From NCBI GenBank assembly GCA_020436785.1, contig JAGQXC010000001.1:1-42427 (forward strand): a stretch of DNA of 42,427 bases. The letters are read 5' to 3'. A model generated the notes under the pieces. That model made no database searches and was not told the DNA's origin. It saw nothing but the letters and a program-made list of their open reading frames with translations. The DNA is from Saprospiraceae bacterium. Its GTDB lineage: Bacteria; Bacteroidota; Bacteroidia; Chitinophagales; Saprospiraceae. A program made the translations under genes and the position numbers. The stretch's first letter is position 1. Each line of letters begins with the position of its first letter. Shown here piece after piece: positions 7,191-16,056 of the stretch.

Positions 7191-8789
7191 TTAAGGCTGA
7201 AAGGTCAACATCAGGACTTGTGGAAATTCGGAAATCCCGGTTTGCAGCGATTTGGTCAACTCCGTTAAATTGTGAAAATACGATCCCAGAAATACGTCGG
7301 TATACCCGTCACCGTTGTAATCGCCCACATCCATGGTCAACCAGCGTCCACAGGCCGTCTCCGGCATATAATGGGCGACGAAATGCAAATCCCCGGTATT
7401 TTCCAGGTAAACAAAGCTTTGAGCAGTCACCGTACTCAGGTTGTTGTAAAAAGCAATGCCTACGAGATCCAGGTCGCCATCCCGGTCGAAATCCACCGCC
7501 CGGGCTTCACTGCATCCATACATGGGAAAAAAATACGTTTCGCTAAAATGATTCGATCCGTCATTCAGGAAAATGCGGATGCCGTGGTATGGTTTATCCA
7601 CCGGTGAATAATCCCAATTATCTCCGTTGGTCAGTAAAACATCCGGATGTCCGTCTCCATTAAAATCGTCTAACTCAAAATAACTGACCCCGTAGACGGG
7701 AGGAAAACCAATTGCTGTTTCTTCCTTGAATTTACCTTCTCCCTGGTTCAAATAGATGGTCAATTTTTCCCAGGCCTGGGCCATCAAGGTCATAATATCG
7801 GGTTTCCCGTCACCATTTATATCCTGAATGATGGCTTTCCGGGCTCCGGGTAAGGTGGTGAGTACGTGTTCTCGCGCAGCCAATCCCTGGTCGTACCAGG
7901 CCAGTTTGCCCTGGTGATTGCCAAAACCACAAACGACCAGATCGGTTACGCCGTCTCCGTTCAGGTCTCCGAAATCAAATTGGACCGGCCTGGGCAAGTG
8001 CTCGATAACCATGTGCCGGACTTGGGATGGCACGTCCGATTTGAGCGGAAAGAAGACACCTTCCTGCTTGTCGGAAGGACTGAATGAGCCGATCCCCAAT
8101 ACAAACAAGGTCCGGTTGACCTCCTTCACGTCAACGGCCGGCGTCTGCAGCCGCCAGGAAGACTGGATAGCGCCCTGTCGATTGAGCGCATACAGATCCA
8201 GGTGGTCACCAATGTACAACAGTTTAAGGGTCGGATCGTATTCGAGTAACGTGACCTGTGGCACTTCTTTGTCACCAATTTTGACCTGACTGACCTGAAA
8301 AGGCGGCGGCACTTTGGATGCGGCCGTTGTGCGAAGTGGCAGGGGCAATTGTCTGGGCGCTTCCTGTATGTAATATTCGAAGATGGAATGCCATTCCTCC
8401 CTGGTAATCAACGGCTTGTCCGGATAAACATTCAATTGACGAAGGAAGGACAACTCGTCGGGATCCACGGACTTCAGCGGATCGTATCCTGGGGTATGAA
8501 TGCCCAGGCGGGCACCCATATTGGGCAGTACCTTGGCCTCCCAGGTATGACGGTCGAGTAAGGCAGGCTCTGGAAACAGGTGACAGGTCTGACAATATTT
8601 GCGGGCCAGTGCTTCATTGCCGGTCAAATTTCCCACCGGAACAGCGGTGGCTGTTATCTCCTGCTGGGTACCTTCTTGCATCGTGTCATTGCAAGTGGTA
8701 AACAGGTAGGCCGAGATCACAAAAGGGATCCCGGCAAGACCCCTCAAAGTGAATATCCGCAGGCGGCGACCGGCCTTATTTAGAGCCAT
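7191..8789 (-). CDS. Haem-site FG-GAP/VCBS-repeat lipoprotein
   Basis: A 532-residue exported protein combining a c-type haem site with a beta-propeller. The N-terminus has a membrane leader with a possible lipid-attachment cysteine near residue 33 (AYLFTTC). A cytochrome-like segment follows, with CQTCH at residues 66-70 and a downstream Met in LPNMGARLG that could be the second haem ligand. From about residue 200 there are at least five Ca-binding D-x-D/N-G-D-x-x-x-D loops (DLNGDGVTDL, DINGDGKPDI, DFNGDGHPDV, DFDRDGDLDL, DYNGDGYTDV), the FG-GAP/VCBS signature of extracellular propellers. It lies downstream of susCD in the same direction but behind a strong terminator, so it may be transcribed separately or by read-through. 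A surface redox or binding role is inference. Confidence 0.85.
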   Translation of the reverse strand: MALNKAGRRLRIFTLRGLAGIPFVISAYLFTTCNDTMQEGTQQEITATAVPVGNLTGNEALARKYCQTCHLFPEPALLDRHTWEAKVLPNMGARLGIHTPGYDPLKSVDPDELSFLRQLNVYPDKPLITREEWHSIFEYYIQEAPRQLPLPLRTTAASKVPPPFQVSQVKIGDKEVPQVTLLEYDPTLKLLYIGDHLDLYALNRQGAIQSSWRLQTPAVDVKEVNRTLFVLGIGSFSPSDKQEGVFFPLKSDVPSQVRHMVIEHLPRPVQFDFGDLNGDGVTDLVVCGFGNHQGKLAWYDQGLAAREHVLTTLPGARKAIIQDINGDGKPDIMTLMAQAWEKLTIYLNQGEGKFKEETAIGFPPVYGVSYFELDDFNGDGHPDVLLTNGDNWDYSPVDKPYHGIRIFLNDGSNHFSETYFFPMYGCSEARAVDFDRDGDLDLVGIAFYNNLSTVTAQSFVYLENTGDLHFVAHYMPETACGRWLTMDVGDYNGDGYTDVFLGSYFHNLTELTKSLQTGISEFPQVLMLTFQP

Positions 8790-8806
8790 CCTTTCAATTC
8801 CATATT

Positions 8807-8845
8807 AAAAAAAACGGGTGCCTATCTTTACAAAATAAGCACCCG
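8807..8845 (-). terminator. Strong rho-independent terminator after susCD
   Basis: On the minus strand CGGGTGC and GCACCCG form a 7-bp GC-rich stem with a 17-nt loop, followed by eight T residues. It lies 30 bp after the SusD stop and 18 bp before the start of the FG-GAP gene, so it separates the two in transcription. Confidence 0.85.
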
Positions 8846-8874
8846 GGAACAAATTATTACGAAGTACTACTTAC

Positions 8875-10479
8875 TTATTTCACATCCCAGAAAATCTTGC
8901 GATCCAGTTTATCTTCACTGGCAATTGCCTGATAATTGGCGGTATTGTAAGTAATCTCATTACCTGGTATGGACCACCTTTGCGGCGGAGTGGTCTGGGT
9001 GCTTGAGTTGTCAACCCAAAACTGTAACTGAGGCGCATCAAGACGGCGCATTTCCGCCCAGTTCTGATAGGGTTGGATAATGTTGAAATGCACCCATTTC
9101 TGATAGGCGATCAACGCAATCTTGGCTTCTTTGGAAGCAGCATTGCTCCAGTTGACCGGACCGGAAGCCAGGGTCGCGGTGATTTCCTCTTCAGTAGGAG
9201 GGGTTGCTGCGGCTACCTGATCGTCACTTCCTGCGTTGACGGACATATAAAATTCAATGGATTGACGAATGCCGGTCTCATAAGCCGTCTGGGCTGCCGC
9301 GTCGTTGCCATTGTTTACATAATATTCGGCTTTCAGAAAGCTGACCTCTGCGGCATTAATCAGGACGCCGGGGAAAAACTGATTCTGGCTGGTGGTGGTC
9401 CGGTTATAGTAGGCTATCTGACCGCCATTGACCAATGCCTGTTGTTCATTGCCGGTTAACAACGGATCCAGGCCGACGTATTCTCCGCCCGCTTCCGTAC
9501 CCGGTTCAAACAGGATACGTAACCGGGGATCCTGAGCATCCTTCAGGAAGTTGATCATCTTCTGGGGGGCATCATCCCCATCCCATCCGGCAGAGTTGAT
9601 CCCTTGCTGGAATCCCTTGGAATTGATCGGTGTATTGATGTCATAGACATCGATCATGATGTTTTGACTGTTGTCCTCCACCACCGGATAACCGGTTGGG
9701 TTGCCAATGATTTCGGCAATCTCGGAACTGGCCCGGGAACTAAACTCGGAGCTGCCGGACACCCGTGTCAACAGACGCAGACGCAACGAATTGGTGTAAC
9801 GCTGCCATAGATCAAGATCTCCGGCATTGATGATGTCCTGGGCTTTAAATGAAGCCAGAAAACCAGATCCGACGGATAGCGTCTTCATCTGGTCGGCAAT
9901 GGACTTCAATTCGTCCAGCAGGAAGACGTAAATGTCCTTACCGGAATCAAAAGGTGCATACGAATTGTTGTAATCGCCCTCGTTGGTACTCAGCAAACCG
10001 GCGCCAAAGAAGGGAATATCTCCAAACAGGTCCACCATCCGGCTGGTTTCATTGTACATGTACACGGAAGCGGCCAGGTTGAAGATCTTCAGGTTCTCCT
10101 GTTTATCGGGTTCCGAAGCATTCCAAACTTTCTGAAATTCACGGTACTGAGCGAGGATGTCGTAATAGTTAAACCACACATCTTCCACACCGGAAGAACC
10201 GGGTACATATTGATTAGGCGTATTGATCCAGCCAATCGACTGGGTCCAGGGATTCAGGGTGATCCGTAAGGTTACAAAGTAGTTCCGGTAATTGGGGACC
10301 ACATAGTCGATACCGGCATTTAGGACGCCAGTGAACTGGCGTTCGATGGATGTTTGAGCAACCTTGGCCGGGTTCGGGTAGGCGTCGGCAAAATCTGCTT
10401 TCTGACAGGCAGACAGCAGTACCAGAATGACCAGGATGCTGTTTATGATTATTGATTTCATTTTTGGTCTTTTAAACAT
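8875..10479 (-). CDS. SusD/RagB-family nutrient-binding lipoprotein
   Basis: This is the surface lipoprotein partner that caps a SusC-type TonB-dependent channel and captures an oligomeric nutrient. The N-terminus MKSIIINSILVILVLLSAC carries a clear lipobox. The helical TPR-like architecture is suggested by LFGDIPFFGAGLL, SLRLRLLTRVSG and AEVSFLKAEYYVNNG, and the C-terminal YQNWAEMRRLDAPQL is typical of the SusD-like-2 type. Length (534) fits. The first ATG is 3 bp after the SusC stop; a second at 10461 gives the more usual leader and may be the true start. The pair ends at the terminator at 8807-8845. The ligand is not readable, as no hydrolase lies in the same transcript. Confidence 0.92.
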   Translation of the reverse strand: MFKRPKMKSIIINSILVILVLLSACQKADFADAYPNPAKVAQTSIERQFTGVLNAGIDYVVPNYRNYFVTLRITLNPWTQSIGWINTPNQYVPGSSGVEDVWFNYYDILAQYREFQKVWNASEPDKQENLKIFNLAASVYMYNETSRMVDLFGDIPFFGAGLLSTNEGDYNNSYAPFDSGKDIYVFLLDELKSIADQMKTLSVGSGFLASFKAQDIINAGDLDLWQRYTNSLRLRLLTRVSGSSEFSSRASSEIAEIIGNPTGYPVVEDNSQNIMIDVYDINTPINSKGFQQGINSAGWDGDDAPQKMINFLKDAQDPRLRILFEPGTEAGGEYVGLDPLLTGNEQQALVNGGQIAYYNRTTTSQNQFFPGVLINAAEVSFLKAEYYVNNGNDAAAQTAYETGIRQSIEFYMSVNAGSDDQVAAATPPTEEEITATLASGPVNWSNAASKEAKIALIAYQKWVHFNIIQPYQNWAEMRRLDAPQLQFWVDNSSTQTTPPQRWSIPGNEITYNTANYQAIASEDKLDRKIFWDVK

Positions 10480-10481
10480 GA

Positions 10482-13400
10482 TTAAAATCTGGTTCGCAAT
10501 TCAACACCGAAGGTGCGGAAAGAAGGATTGTTCCCCGCATTGTTCACGTTTTGGTACCAGCGTGATCCGGCCGTAGTCTGTTCCGGATCCAGATCCTTGA
10601 TGCTCCGGTAAATGAAGAACAGGTTACGTCCGAAAACGGAGATCCGGGCGTCCCGCATGCCGGCTTTTGCCGTCAGGTTGCCTGGAATGTCATAACCCAG
10701 CGCTACTTCACGTACTTTGAACCAGTTGTTCTTATTGATATACAACTCATAGCGTGAATTTCCGTATTGCGGACCACCCCAGTTGTAGGTACCGTTGTAG
10801 TAAACAGCTTGAGAAATAACGTTGGTGTTTTGCTCACCGGACAGGGAAACTCCTTCAAGTAAAATTCCGTCATTAAAGACCTGTTCGCCATTGGGCCCGC
10901 GATCGGATGAAGTCTGGATCCCCTGACCGTTGGCGTCGACGTAATACTGCAGACCACCATGCGCTGCGTCCATGTAGTTAAGACTTTCCTCGGTCAACCC
11001 CCGGCTGGTCAGCCAGTAAATGCCGGTTGGCATGATCGAACCGCCTACACTGAAGTCGGCTACCACATTCAGGACGAAATTGCGATAAACCAATTCATTG
11101 AGGATACCGCCTTCAAAGTCCGGTAATGCATTGCCGTACTTTTCCCAGACATTTCCATCCAACTGATACAACCCGTTGGGGGCCACAATTTTTTCTCCTT
11201 GAGCGTTGGTGGCCACCGGGTGGGCGTAAATATCACCCATGGGCTCACCAACCACGGAACGGATCTGCGCCGCATTACCATCAAAGTCGGAATGCAACAA
11301 TTCGGTCGCTCCATTGGCTAATTTTTCGACCACGTTCACATTGCGCGCGTAATTGATGGTAGCATTCCAGTTAAAATTCGGCTTGGCAATAATGTCTCCA
11401 TTTATTTGGATTTCGATCCCTTTGTTACGCAGGGTGCCGATATTGGTGAGCACCGTCTGAGCTCCGGAGGATCTGGGAAGTACCACTGGCAGGATTTGGT
11501 CCACAATGCGGCCGTTATAGAAACTGAAGTCGGCTCGCAGCCTGCCCCATAGATTACCTTCCAGACCAATCTCGAACTCCCGCTTTTGTTCCGGACGGAT
11601 CAGGTCGTTGCCAAATGCTCCACTGATGTTCGAGTACAATATTGGACGACCGCCATCGTACTGGACACCCAGGGTATTTTGATTGTAGGCAATGTTGGCC
11701 CGGTAGATATCCGGATAGTTGCCGACCACGCCATAGGACGCTCTGAGTTTGGCATACCGGATGGCTTCAGGCAATTGCATGGCTTCACTAAGCAGGAAGC
11801 TGGCATTCACGGAAGGATAGACAAAGGAATTGTTGTTGGGCGAAATGGTTGAGGTCCGGTCCCGTCGAATGGTTCCTTCCAAATAGGCAAAGTTTTTATA
11901 CCCAATGCTGGCGATACCCAATACGGCGTCCAGAATGCGCGTTGAACGATCATTTGATCCACCCGCGGTGTTGATGGACCCGGAAATGTCGAAGAAATTC
12001 TCCGGACTCAATCCACCGTTTGTGCTCCGGTTTACCCGGGTATATTGTTCTTTACGTGCATTGTACCCTGCTTTCAAACCCAGATCTAAATCCGGCGTAA
12101 TATTCAAGTCATAGGATAAAAGGACATCTCCGTAAACCAGGGTATTCAATTCGTTAGTCATTGAAAATGCACCCCCCGGATTGGCATATAATGCACTGGG
12201 TTGTTCGGTGGAATTCCGGTTTGCAGAATTCAGGTTTGTCAAATCGGTACCAATGATGCCTCGCAGCTCCAGCCCGTCGATGATGGTCCACCGTTGTTGA
12301 ATGTTACCGATCACCCGGTTGCTGTATTCGTCGGAATGCTGTTCGTTCACCCGCCAAACATAATCGGCGATATCCCCTTTGAACCCGTTGTAAATGATGT
12401 TCTCATCGGGGGTCAGACTGGCCTGGGTTCCGGTACGGAATTTATAGCCCAGACTGGTTTTATACTTGTTAAAATACCAGTCTGCTGCCTCAAACGTATT
12501 CATCATGCCGGTGAAATTGTTGATCAGGCGGTCTACTTTATACGGACGGTCTTTGGTGTACTGGTTGATGTATTTGACATTCAACACGGTACTCAAATGC
12601 TTATTGGTCGTGAAGCTGGTTGTCAGATTGGCGATGTTCCGTTCGTTCTTGGAACCGAAGGAGATCATCTGATTGTCCTGGCGTGTAAATGAAAAGCGAA
12701 CCGTGGAACGCTCGCCGCCATTGGTCACCGCCAGGTTAATGTCCGAGCTGTGGGCATTCTGGAAGAGGTCGGCATAGCTGGCATTGGAAGCAACATAGGG
12801 GCGAACGATGCCATCCCAGGCCATGATCGGCTGACCATCGAAGAGGGGACCAAAGTTGACACTGGTATTGATCAATCCCCGGGTATCCGGCGTCCCGTCT
12901 TTGTTGACGTCGTAATAAATAAATCCTTCTTCATCCTGTCCGGCGTCCGCGAGATTGGTAAAATATCCGGGACCGCGGATGTTCTGGTACCTGGGTAAAT
13001 AGGCGATGCGGTCGGCGCTGTAGCTGGCATTAAATTCTACGCCGAGGCCCTGACCCTTCTTGCCTTTCTTCGAGGTCAGCAAGATGACTCCGTTTACCGC
13101 TTCCGAACCATATAAGGCCGCGGCAGACGCGCCCTTCAATACGGAGATGTTTTCGATGTCATCCATATTGATATCAACCAGGCCATTTCCGCGGATCCGC
13201 TGGTCTCCCCAGTAATCGGTATTGTTGTATTCTCCATTGCGGATGGGCACACCATCGAGCACGATCAATGGCTGCGTGTTTCCGGTGATCGAGGAGAATC
13301 CGCGAACGTTGATGTTGGCACCACTGGTCGCCCCTCCGGGCACGGTGCGGATGGACACTCCAGGGGCTTTACCATACAAGGCGGTGGCAAAGTTGGTGAT

Positions 13401-13790
13401 TGGTGTCACTTCCAGTTCCTTGGAATCAATGATGCTGGCGGCATATCCCAGCGCTTTGCGCTCACGGGTGATGCCCAATCCGGTTACCACGATTTCATCC
13501 AACATCGCCCCGGTGACGAGTACGACATTGATTTGTGTTTGGCCATTCACCACAATTTCTTGAGGTTGGAAGCCGGTATACGAAAAGACCAGGGTTGCAC
13601 CAGCATCCATCAGTTGGAGCTGGTAACTTCCATCGATGTCGGTAATCGTACCGTTCGATGTCCCTTTCTCCAGGATCGAAACGCCTATCAGTGGCTCACC
13701 GGTATCCGATGAAACCACCCCACGGACGTTTTGTCCCATCAAGGTCGCTACCCACAGGGTAGCCAGAAACACGAGATAAGATTTTTTCAT
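10482..13790 (-). CDS. SusC/RagA-family TonB-dependent outer-membrane transporter
   Basis: This is a TonB-driven outer-membrane importer working with the adjacent SusD lipoprotein. The protein is 1102 residues from the ATG chosen here; an in-frame TTG lies two codons upstream. The domains in order are a signal peptide (to about residue 20) and a carboxypeptidase-D regulatory-like domain (VRGVVSSDTGEPLIGVSI to about 95). The plug domain follows, with LDEIVVTGLG near 105 and the family hallmark SVLKGASAAALYGSEAVNG near 220. The remainder is a beta-barrel ending in the aromatic FGVELRTRF. No ECF sigma/anti-sigma pair or hybrid sensor is adjacent, so control is not local. The target nutrient is unknown. 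Confidence 0.94.
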   Translation of the reverse strand: MKKSYLVFLATLWVATLMGQNVRGVVSSDTGEPLIGVSILEKGTSNGTITDIDGSYQLQLMDAGATLVFSYTGFQPQEIVVNGQTQINVVLVTGAMLDEIVVTGLGITRERKALGYAASIIDSKELEVTPITNFATALYGKAPGVSIRTVPGGATSGANINVRGFSSITGNTQPLIVLDGVPIRNGEYNNTDYWGDQRIRGNGLVDINMDDIENISVLKGASAAALYGSEAVNGVILLTSKKGKKGQGLGVEFNASYSADRIAYLPRYQNIRGPGYFTNLADAGQDEEGFIYYDVNKDGTPDTRGLINTSVNFGPLFDGQPIMAWDGIVRPYVASNASYADLFQNAHSSDINLAVTNGGERSTVRFSFTRQDNQMISFGSKNERNIANLTTSFTTNKHLSTVLNVKYINQYTKDRPYKVDRLINNFTGMMNTFEAADWYFNKYKTSLGYKFRTGTQASLTPDENIIYNGFKGDIADYVWRVNEQHSDEYSNRVIGNIQQRWTIIDGLELRGIIGTDLTNLNSANRNSTEQPSALYANPGGAFSMTNELNTLVYGDVLLSYDLNITPDLDLGLKAGYNARKEQYTRVNRSTNGGLSPENFFDISGSINTAGGSNDRSTRILDAVLGIASIGYKNFAYLEGTIRRDRTSTISPNNNSFVYPSVNASFLLSEAMQLPEAIRYAKLRASYGVVGNYPDIYRANIAYNQNTLGVQYDGGRPILYSNISGAFGNDLIRPEQKREFEIGLEGNLWGRLRADFSFYNGRIVDQILPVVLPRSSGAQTVLTNIGTLRNKGIEIQINGDIIAKPNFNWNATINYARNVNVVEKLANGATELLHSDFDGNAAQIRSVVGEPMGDIYAHPVATNAQGEKIVAPNGLYQLDGNVWEKYGNALPDFEGGILNELVYRNFVLNVVADFSVGGSIMPTGIYWLTSRGLTEESLNYMDAAHGGLQYYVDANGQGIQTSSDRGPNGEQVFNDGILLEGVSLSGEQNTNVISQAVYYNGTYNWGGPQYGNSRYELYINKNNWFKVREVALGYDIPGNLTAKAGMRDARISVFGRNLFFIYRSIKDLDPEQTTAGSRWYQNVNNAGNNPSFRTFGVELRTRF

Positions 13791-14217
13791 TTCCAATGAG
13801 ATTTAGGTGAAATAAAAGCAGTACTTCCAGGCGAACAGGTGGGGAAAATTCACCAACTCGTCGCTTGTTTACTATGTTTTTCCTAAGACCCGGGAAATTT
13901 ATTAATCTTTTTTAATTATTTAATATCTTTTTAACATTTATCTTACTTACATCACATTGATTGATATCATTAATAAACCTGTTGGCCAATTGGACTATCT
14001 GGCAGTCACTTATGAATTCAATGGCGCACCGATGGAGCATGATTGGTTGGCAGGGGCCCTTCAATACCCGCGATGAGGTTCCTTTCCAAGCCAATATTGA
14101 TCATTATACCGTTGTCTGGACGCGCCATCCCATCATACCTCGCTGAATTCCCAGGCGGATAACACCGAATCCAATTCCAATGCTTACCTTGAGCGGGCAC
14201 ACGTTAAATCCGACAAA
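13791..14217. other. Intergenic region upstream of susC
   Basis: A 427-bp gap between two divergent genes. The part near susC should hold its promoter, but no clear -7/-33 pair stands out. An AT-rich stretch lies at 13900-13960. On the plus strand about 13990-14145 has some coding-like character split between two frames (LDYLAVTYEFNGAPMEHDWL, then DEVPFQANIDHYTVVWT) without a good start, so it could be a small decayed fragment. Confidence 0.35.
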
Positions 14218-14535
14218 ATGAGCTCAAAACCACCAATTGTTCATCACGTATTCTTTTGGCTGAAAAATCCTGAATCATCGACCGACCTGAACCAGTTATT
14301 GGCGGGTATCCGTGCGTTGGCAGCCATCTCCACGGTACGTGAATTGCACGTGGGCGTACCGGCAGCGACCGGAGAACGCGATGTCATCGACAACAGTTGG
14401 TCGGCTTCCGAATTGATGTTTTTTGATACGGTGGAAGATCAGGATGCGTATCAGGTAGATCCGCTGCATCAGAAATTCATCGCCGAATGTGGCCACCTGT
14501 GGAGGAAAGTACTCGTTTATGATGTCCAGGGTTAG
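14218..14535 (+). CDS. Dabb-family (stress-responsive A/B barrel) protein
   Basis: A 105-residue small cytoplasmic protein of the dimeric alpha-beta barrel type. The family opening IVHHVFFWLKNPE gives the conserved histidine and the F-W-L-K strand. ELHVGVPAAT is the second strand, and ASELMFFDTVEDQDAYQVDP with HQKFIAECGHLW completes the ferredoxin-like fold. Members are found in stress-responsive plant proteins and as add-on domains near oxidoreductases; a specific reaction is not assigned. The gene is alone on its strand, followed by a heptanucleotide repeat and a convergent gene. A TACCTTGAG sequence about 30 bp upstream is near the Bacteroidota -7 consensus. Confidence 0.85.
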   Translation: MSSKPPIVHHVFFWLKNPESSTDLNQLLAGIRALAAISTVRELHVGVPAATGERDVIDNSWSASELMFFDTVEDQDAYQVDPLHQKFIAECGHLWRKVLVYDVQG

Positions 14536-14580
14536 TTTGAAGACATTCAGACCCTGGATGTTTGTGTCTATGGTCTAACA

Positions 14581-14620
14581 TCTAGTATCTAGTATCTAGT
14601 ATCTAGTATCTAGTATCTAA
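14581..14620. repeat. Heptanucleotide tandem repeat (TCTAGTA)n
   Basis: Five perfect copies of TCTAGTA (14581-14615) plus a partial sixth (TCTAA). It lies in the 88-bp gap between the Dabb gene and the convergent gene at 14624, only 4 bp from the latter's stop codon. Copy-number slippage is plausible but would not alter either protein. Confidence 0.95.
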
Positions 14621-14623
14621 GCT

Positions 14624-15277
14624 CTAATTCTTCAATCCCGCATAATATTGCAGGACCCGCCTCAATCCGGAATCGCTTTCCACATCGATTTCATTAACAT
14701 CCAGGTACTGAGCGGTCTCTTTGGATCCACCCAACAGTTTGAGTACGGATTTACGGCGGGGACGAAATTCTTCCAAATCACCGCCTTCCAGGAAGAAATA
14801 ATGGCTTTTGGGATTGAAACGCTTGAATTTCACCTCATTGCCCACATTTTGCACCACTTGCGTCGACACGTCCACATTAAAATGTTTAATGCAATACACA
14901 CCATTGCCCACAAAGATCTGCTCGACCCAGTTACCCCTGACCGGTGAAAGCATTTCAGCAGCAAAACGCATGGTGTCTTCTCCGACGAATACTTCAACCA
15001 GCACACACTGGGAATTATCCAACTCGATGTACTGATCGCCTTGTTTGGCCTCAAAACCCTGCGTATATCCATTAAAATTAAGGAACAGGTCTGGGAAAAT
15101 TTCCCCGCCTTTGCCAATGATGCGACCGGGCATCCAGTCTTTAAACATCATCGGACTACCCTGGATGTCGTCGTAGCGGTTTGGATTGACCCGGCTGGAA
15201 TTCTGGAATACAATCCCGCTCTGGCCGGGAAGGTAGTAGGTTGAGGCCGCCAGGAGAATAAAAAAAAGCAGTCGCAT
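14624..15277 (-). CDS. Exported protein of unknown function
   Basis: I do not recognise this family. The 217-residue protein has a signal peptide (MRLLFFILLAASTYYLPGQS). The mature part is mixed alpha/beta, with a conserved-looking N-terminus (VNPNRYDDIQGSPMMFKDWM), a stretch FPDLFLNFNGYTQGFEAKQG, and a basic patch near residue 170 (FRPRRKSVLKLLGG). There are no membrane spans and no metal or haem motif. The single-copy, signal-peptide architecture is common among Bacteroidota periplasmic proteins. It is convergent with the Dabb gene and 94 bp downstream of the lipoprotein at 15372-15812 in the same direction, so the two may be co-transcribed. Confidence 0.7.
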   Translation of the reverse strand: MRLLFFILLAASTYYLPGQSGIVFQNSSRVNPNRYDDIQGSPMMFKDWMPGRIIGKGGEIFPDLFLNFNGYTQGFEAKQGDQYIELDNSQCVLVEVFVGEDTMRFAAEMLSPVRGNWVEQIFVGNGVYCIKHFNVDVSTQVVQNVGNEVKFKRFNPKSHYFFLEGGDLEEFRPRRKSVLKLLGGSKETAQYLDVNEIDVESDSGLRRVLQYYAGLKN

Positions 15278-15371
15278 CGTGTATTCGTTTCACCTAAAAT
15301 AGAACTTCTGTACCATGCGGCCTAGTGAACCTCTAAAATTGTGACCGAAGGGTGGTGTTCGGGGTCAACCT

Positions 15372-15812
15372 TCAATTAAAGTCCACTTTAATGTCCTGCG
15401 GGTGGCATTTGATGCAGGAAGCCTGATCCAGGTACTGCCCGAATGGCCTCCGGATGGGTTCCTGTGTCATCAGGGTGTGTTTGAGCAGGTTCCCCAGAAT
15501 TTTTGTGTCGATATGCATGTCCAGCCACAAGGAATCCCTGGTCTCCGGATAGGTGATCAGCATGACCGGGATCATGCCACCCCGGTAATTGGTGGTGTCG
15601 CTGAGAATCACCCATTGCTTGTCATCCTTTTGTTTGAAATCAAGTTCCTGATACGGGTACCAGGCGATGGTGAGCTCAACGGGAGCGTGGTAACCGATCA
15701 CCTGATCGGTTTTGATCTGCCGTGCCCGGGTAGGCACCAGTTCACGGGAACTGGAACATGCTAAGACAAAGGCAAAGCCTAAAACAAGGTATGCGATGTA
15801 TGTGCGTTTCAT
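15372..15812 (-). CDS. Lipoprotein with a single C-terminal c-type haem site
   Basis: A 146-residue lipoprotein (leader MKRTYIAYLVLGFAFVLAC, lipobox VLAC). The centre is beta-rich (VELTIAWYPYQELDFKQKD, then WVILSDTTNYRGGMIPVMLI) and matches no family I know. At the very end, after a helix (ILGNLLKHTLMTQEP), there is CIKCH at residues 133-137 with only nine residues behind it. This is the c-type haem attachment motif in an unusual terminal position. The arrangement suggests a small periplasmic haem carrier or a subunit that lends one haem to a partner. Alternatively the CXXCH could be a metal or redox site. The next gene downstream encodes an unknown exported protein. Confidence 0.7.
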   Translation of the reverse strand: MKRTYIAYLVLGFAFVLACSSSRELVPTRARQIKTDQVIGYHAPVELTIAWYPYQELDFKQKDDKQWVILSDTTNYRGGMIPVMLITYPETRDSLWLDMHIDTKILGNLLKHTLMTQEPIRRPFGQYLDQASCIKCHPQDIKVDFN

Positions 15813-16056
15813 TTGATGGCGGACTTAATGTGATGACACAGCTATTTTCCAGAAAAATAGTCCCGGCAACAATGATTTGCATCACTAATCGTCAGGACAT
15901 GCTCTGGTCAGCCCTCCGGATCCAGCCGATAAATCCGGACTTTCCTTTGTCCGGGTTTTCCCGCAATCATTCTCCATCAAATCAAAAAAATGCTTCCTGA
16001 TCCTTAACTTTAGCCCCAATAGCGAAACACAACCGTACAGAGAATAACCAATTGCA

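Noticed and set aside
13990-14145. Coding-like trace split over two plus-strand frames upstream of susC
   Set aside because: No start codon in a good context and too short to identify; could be chance, so only mentioned in the region entry.
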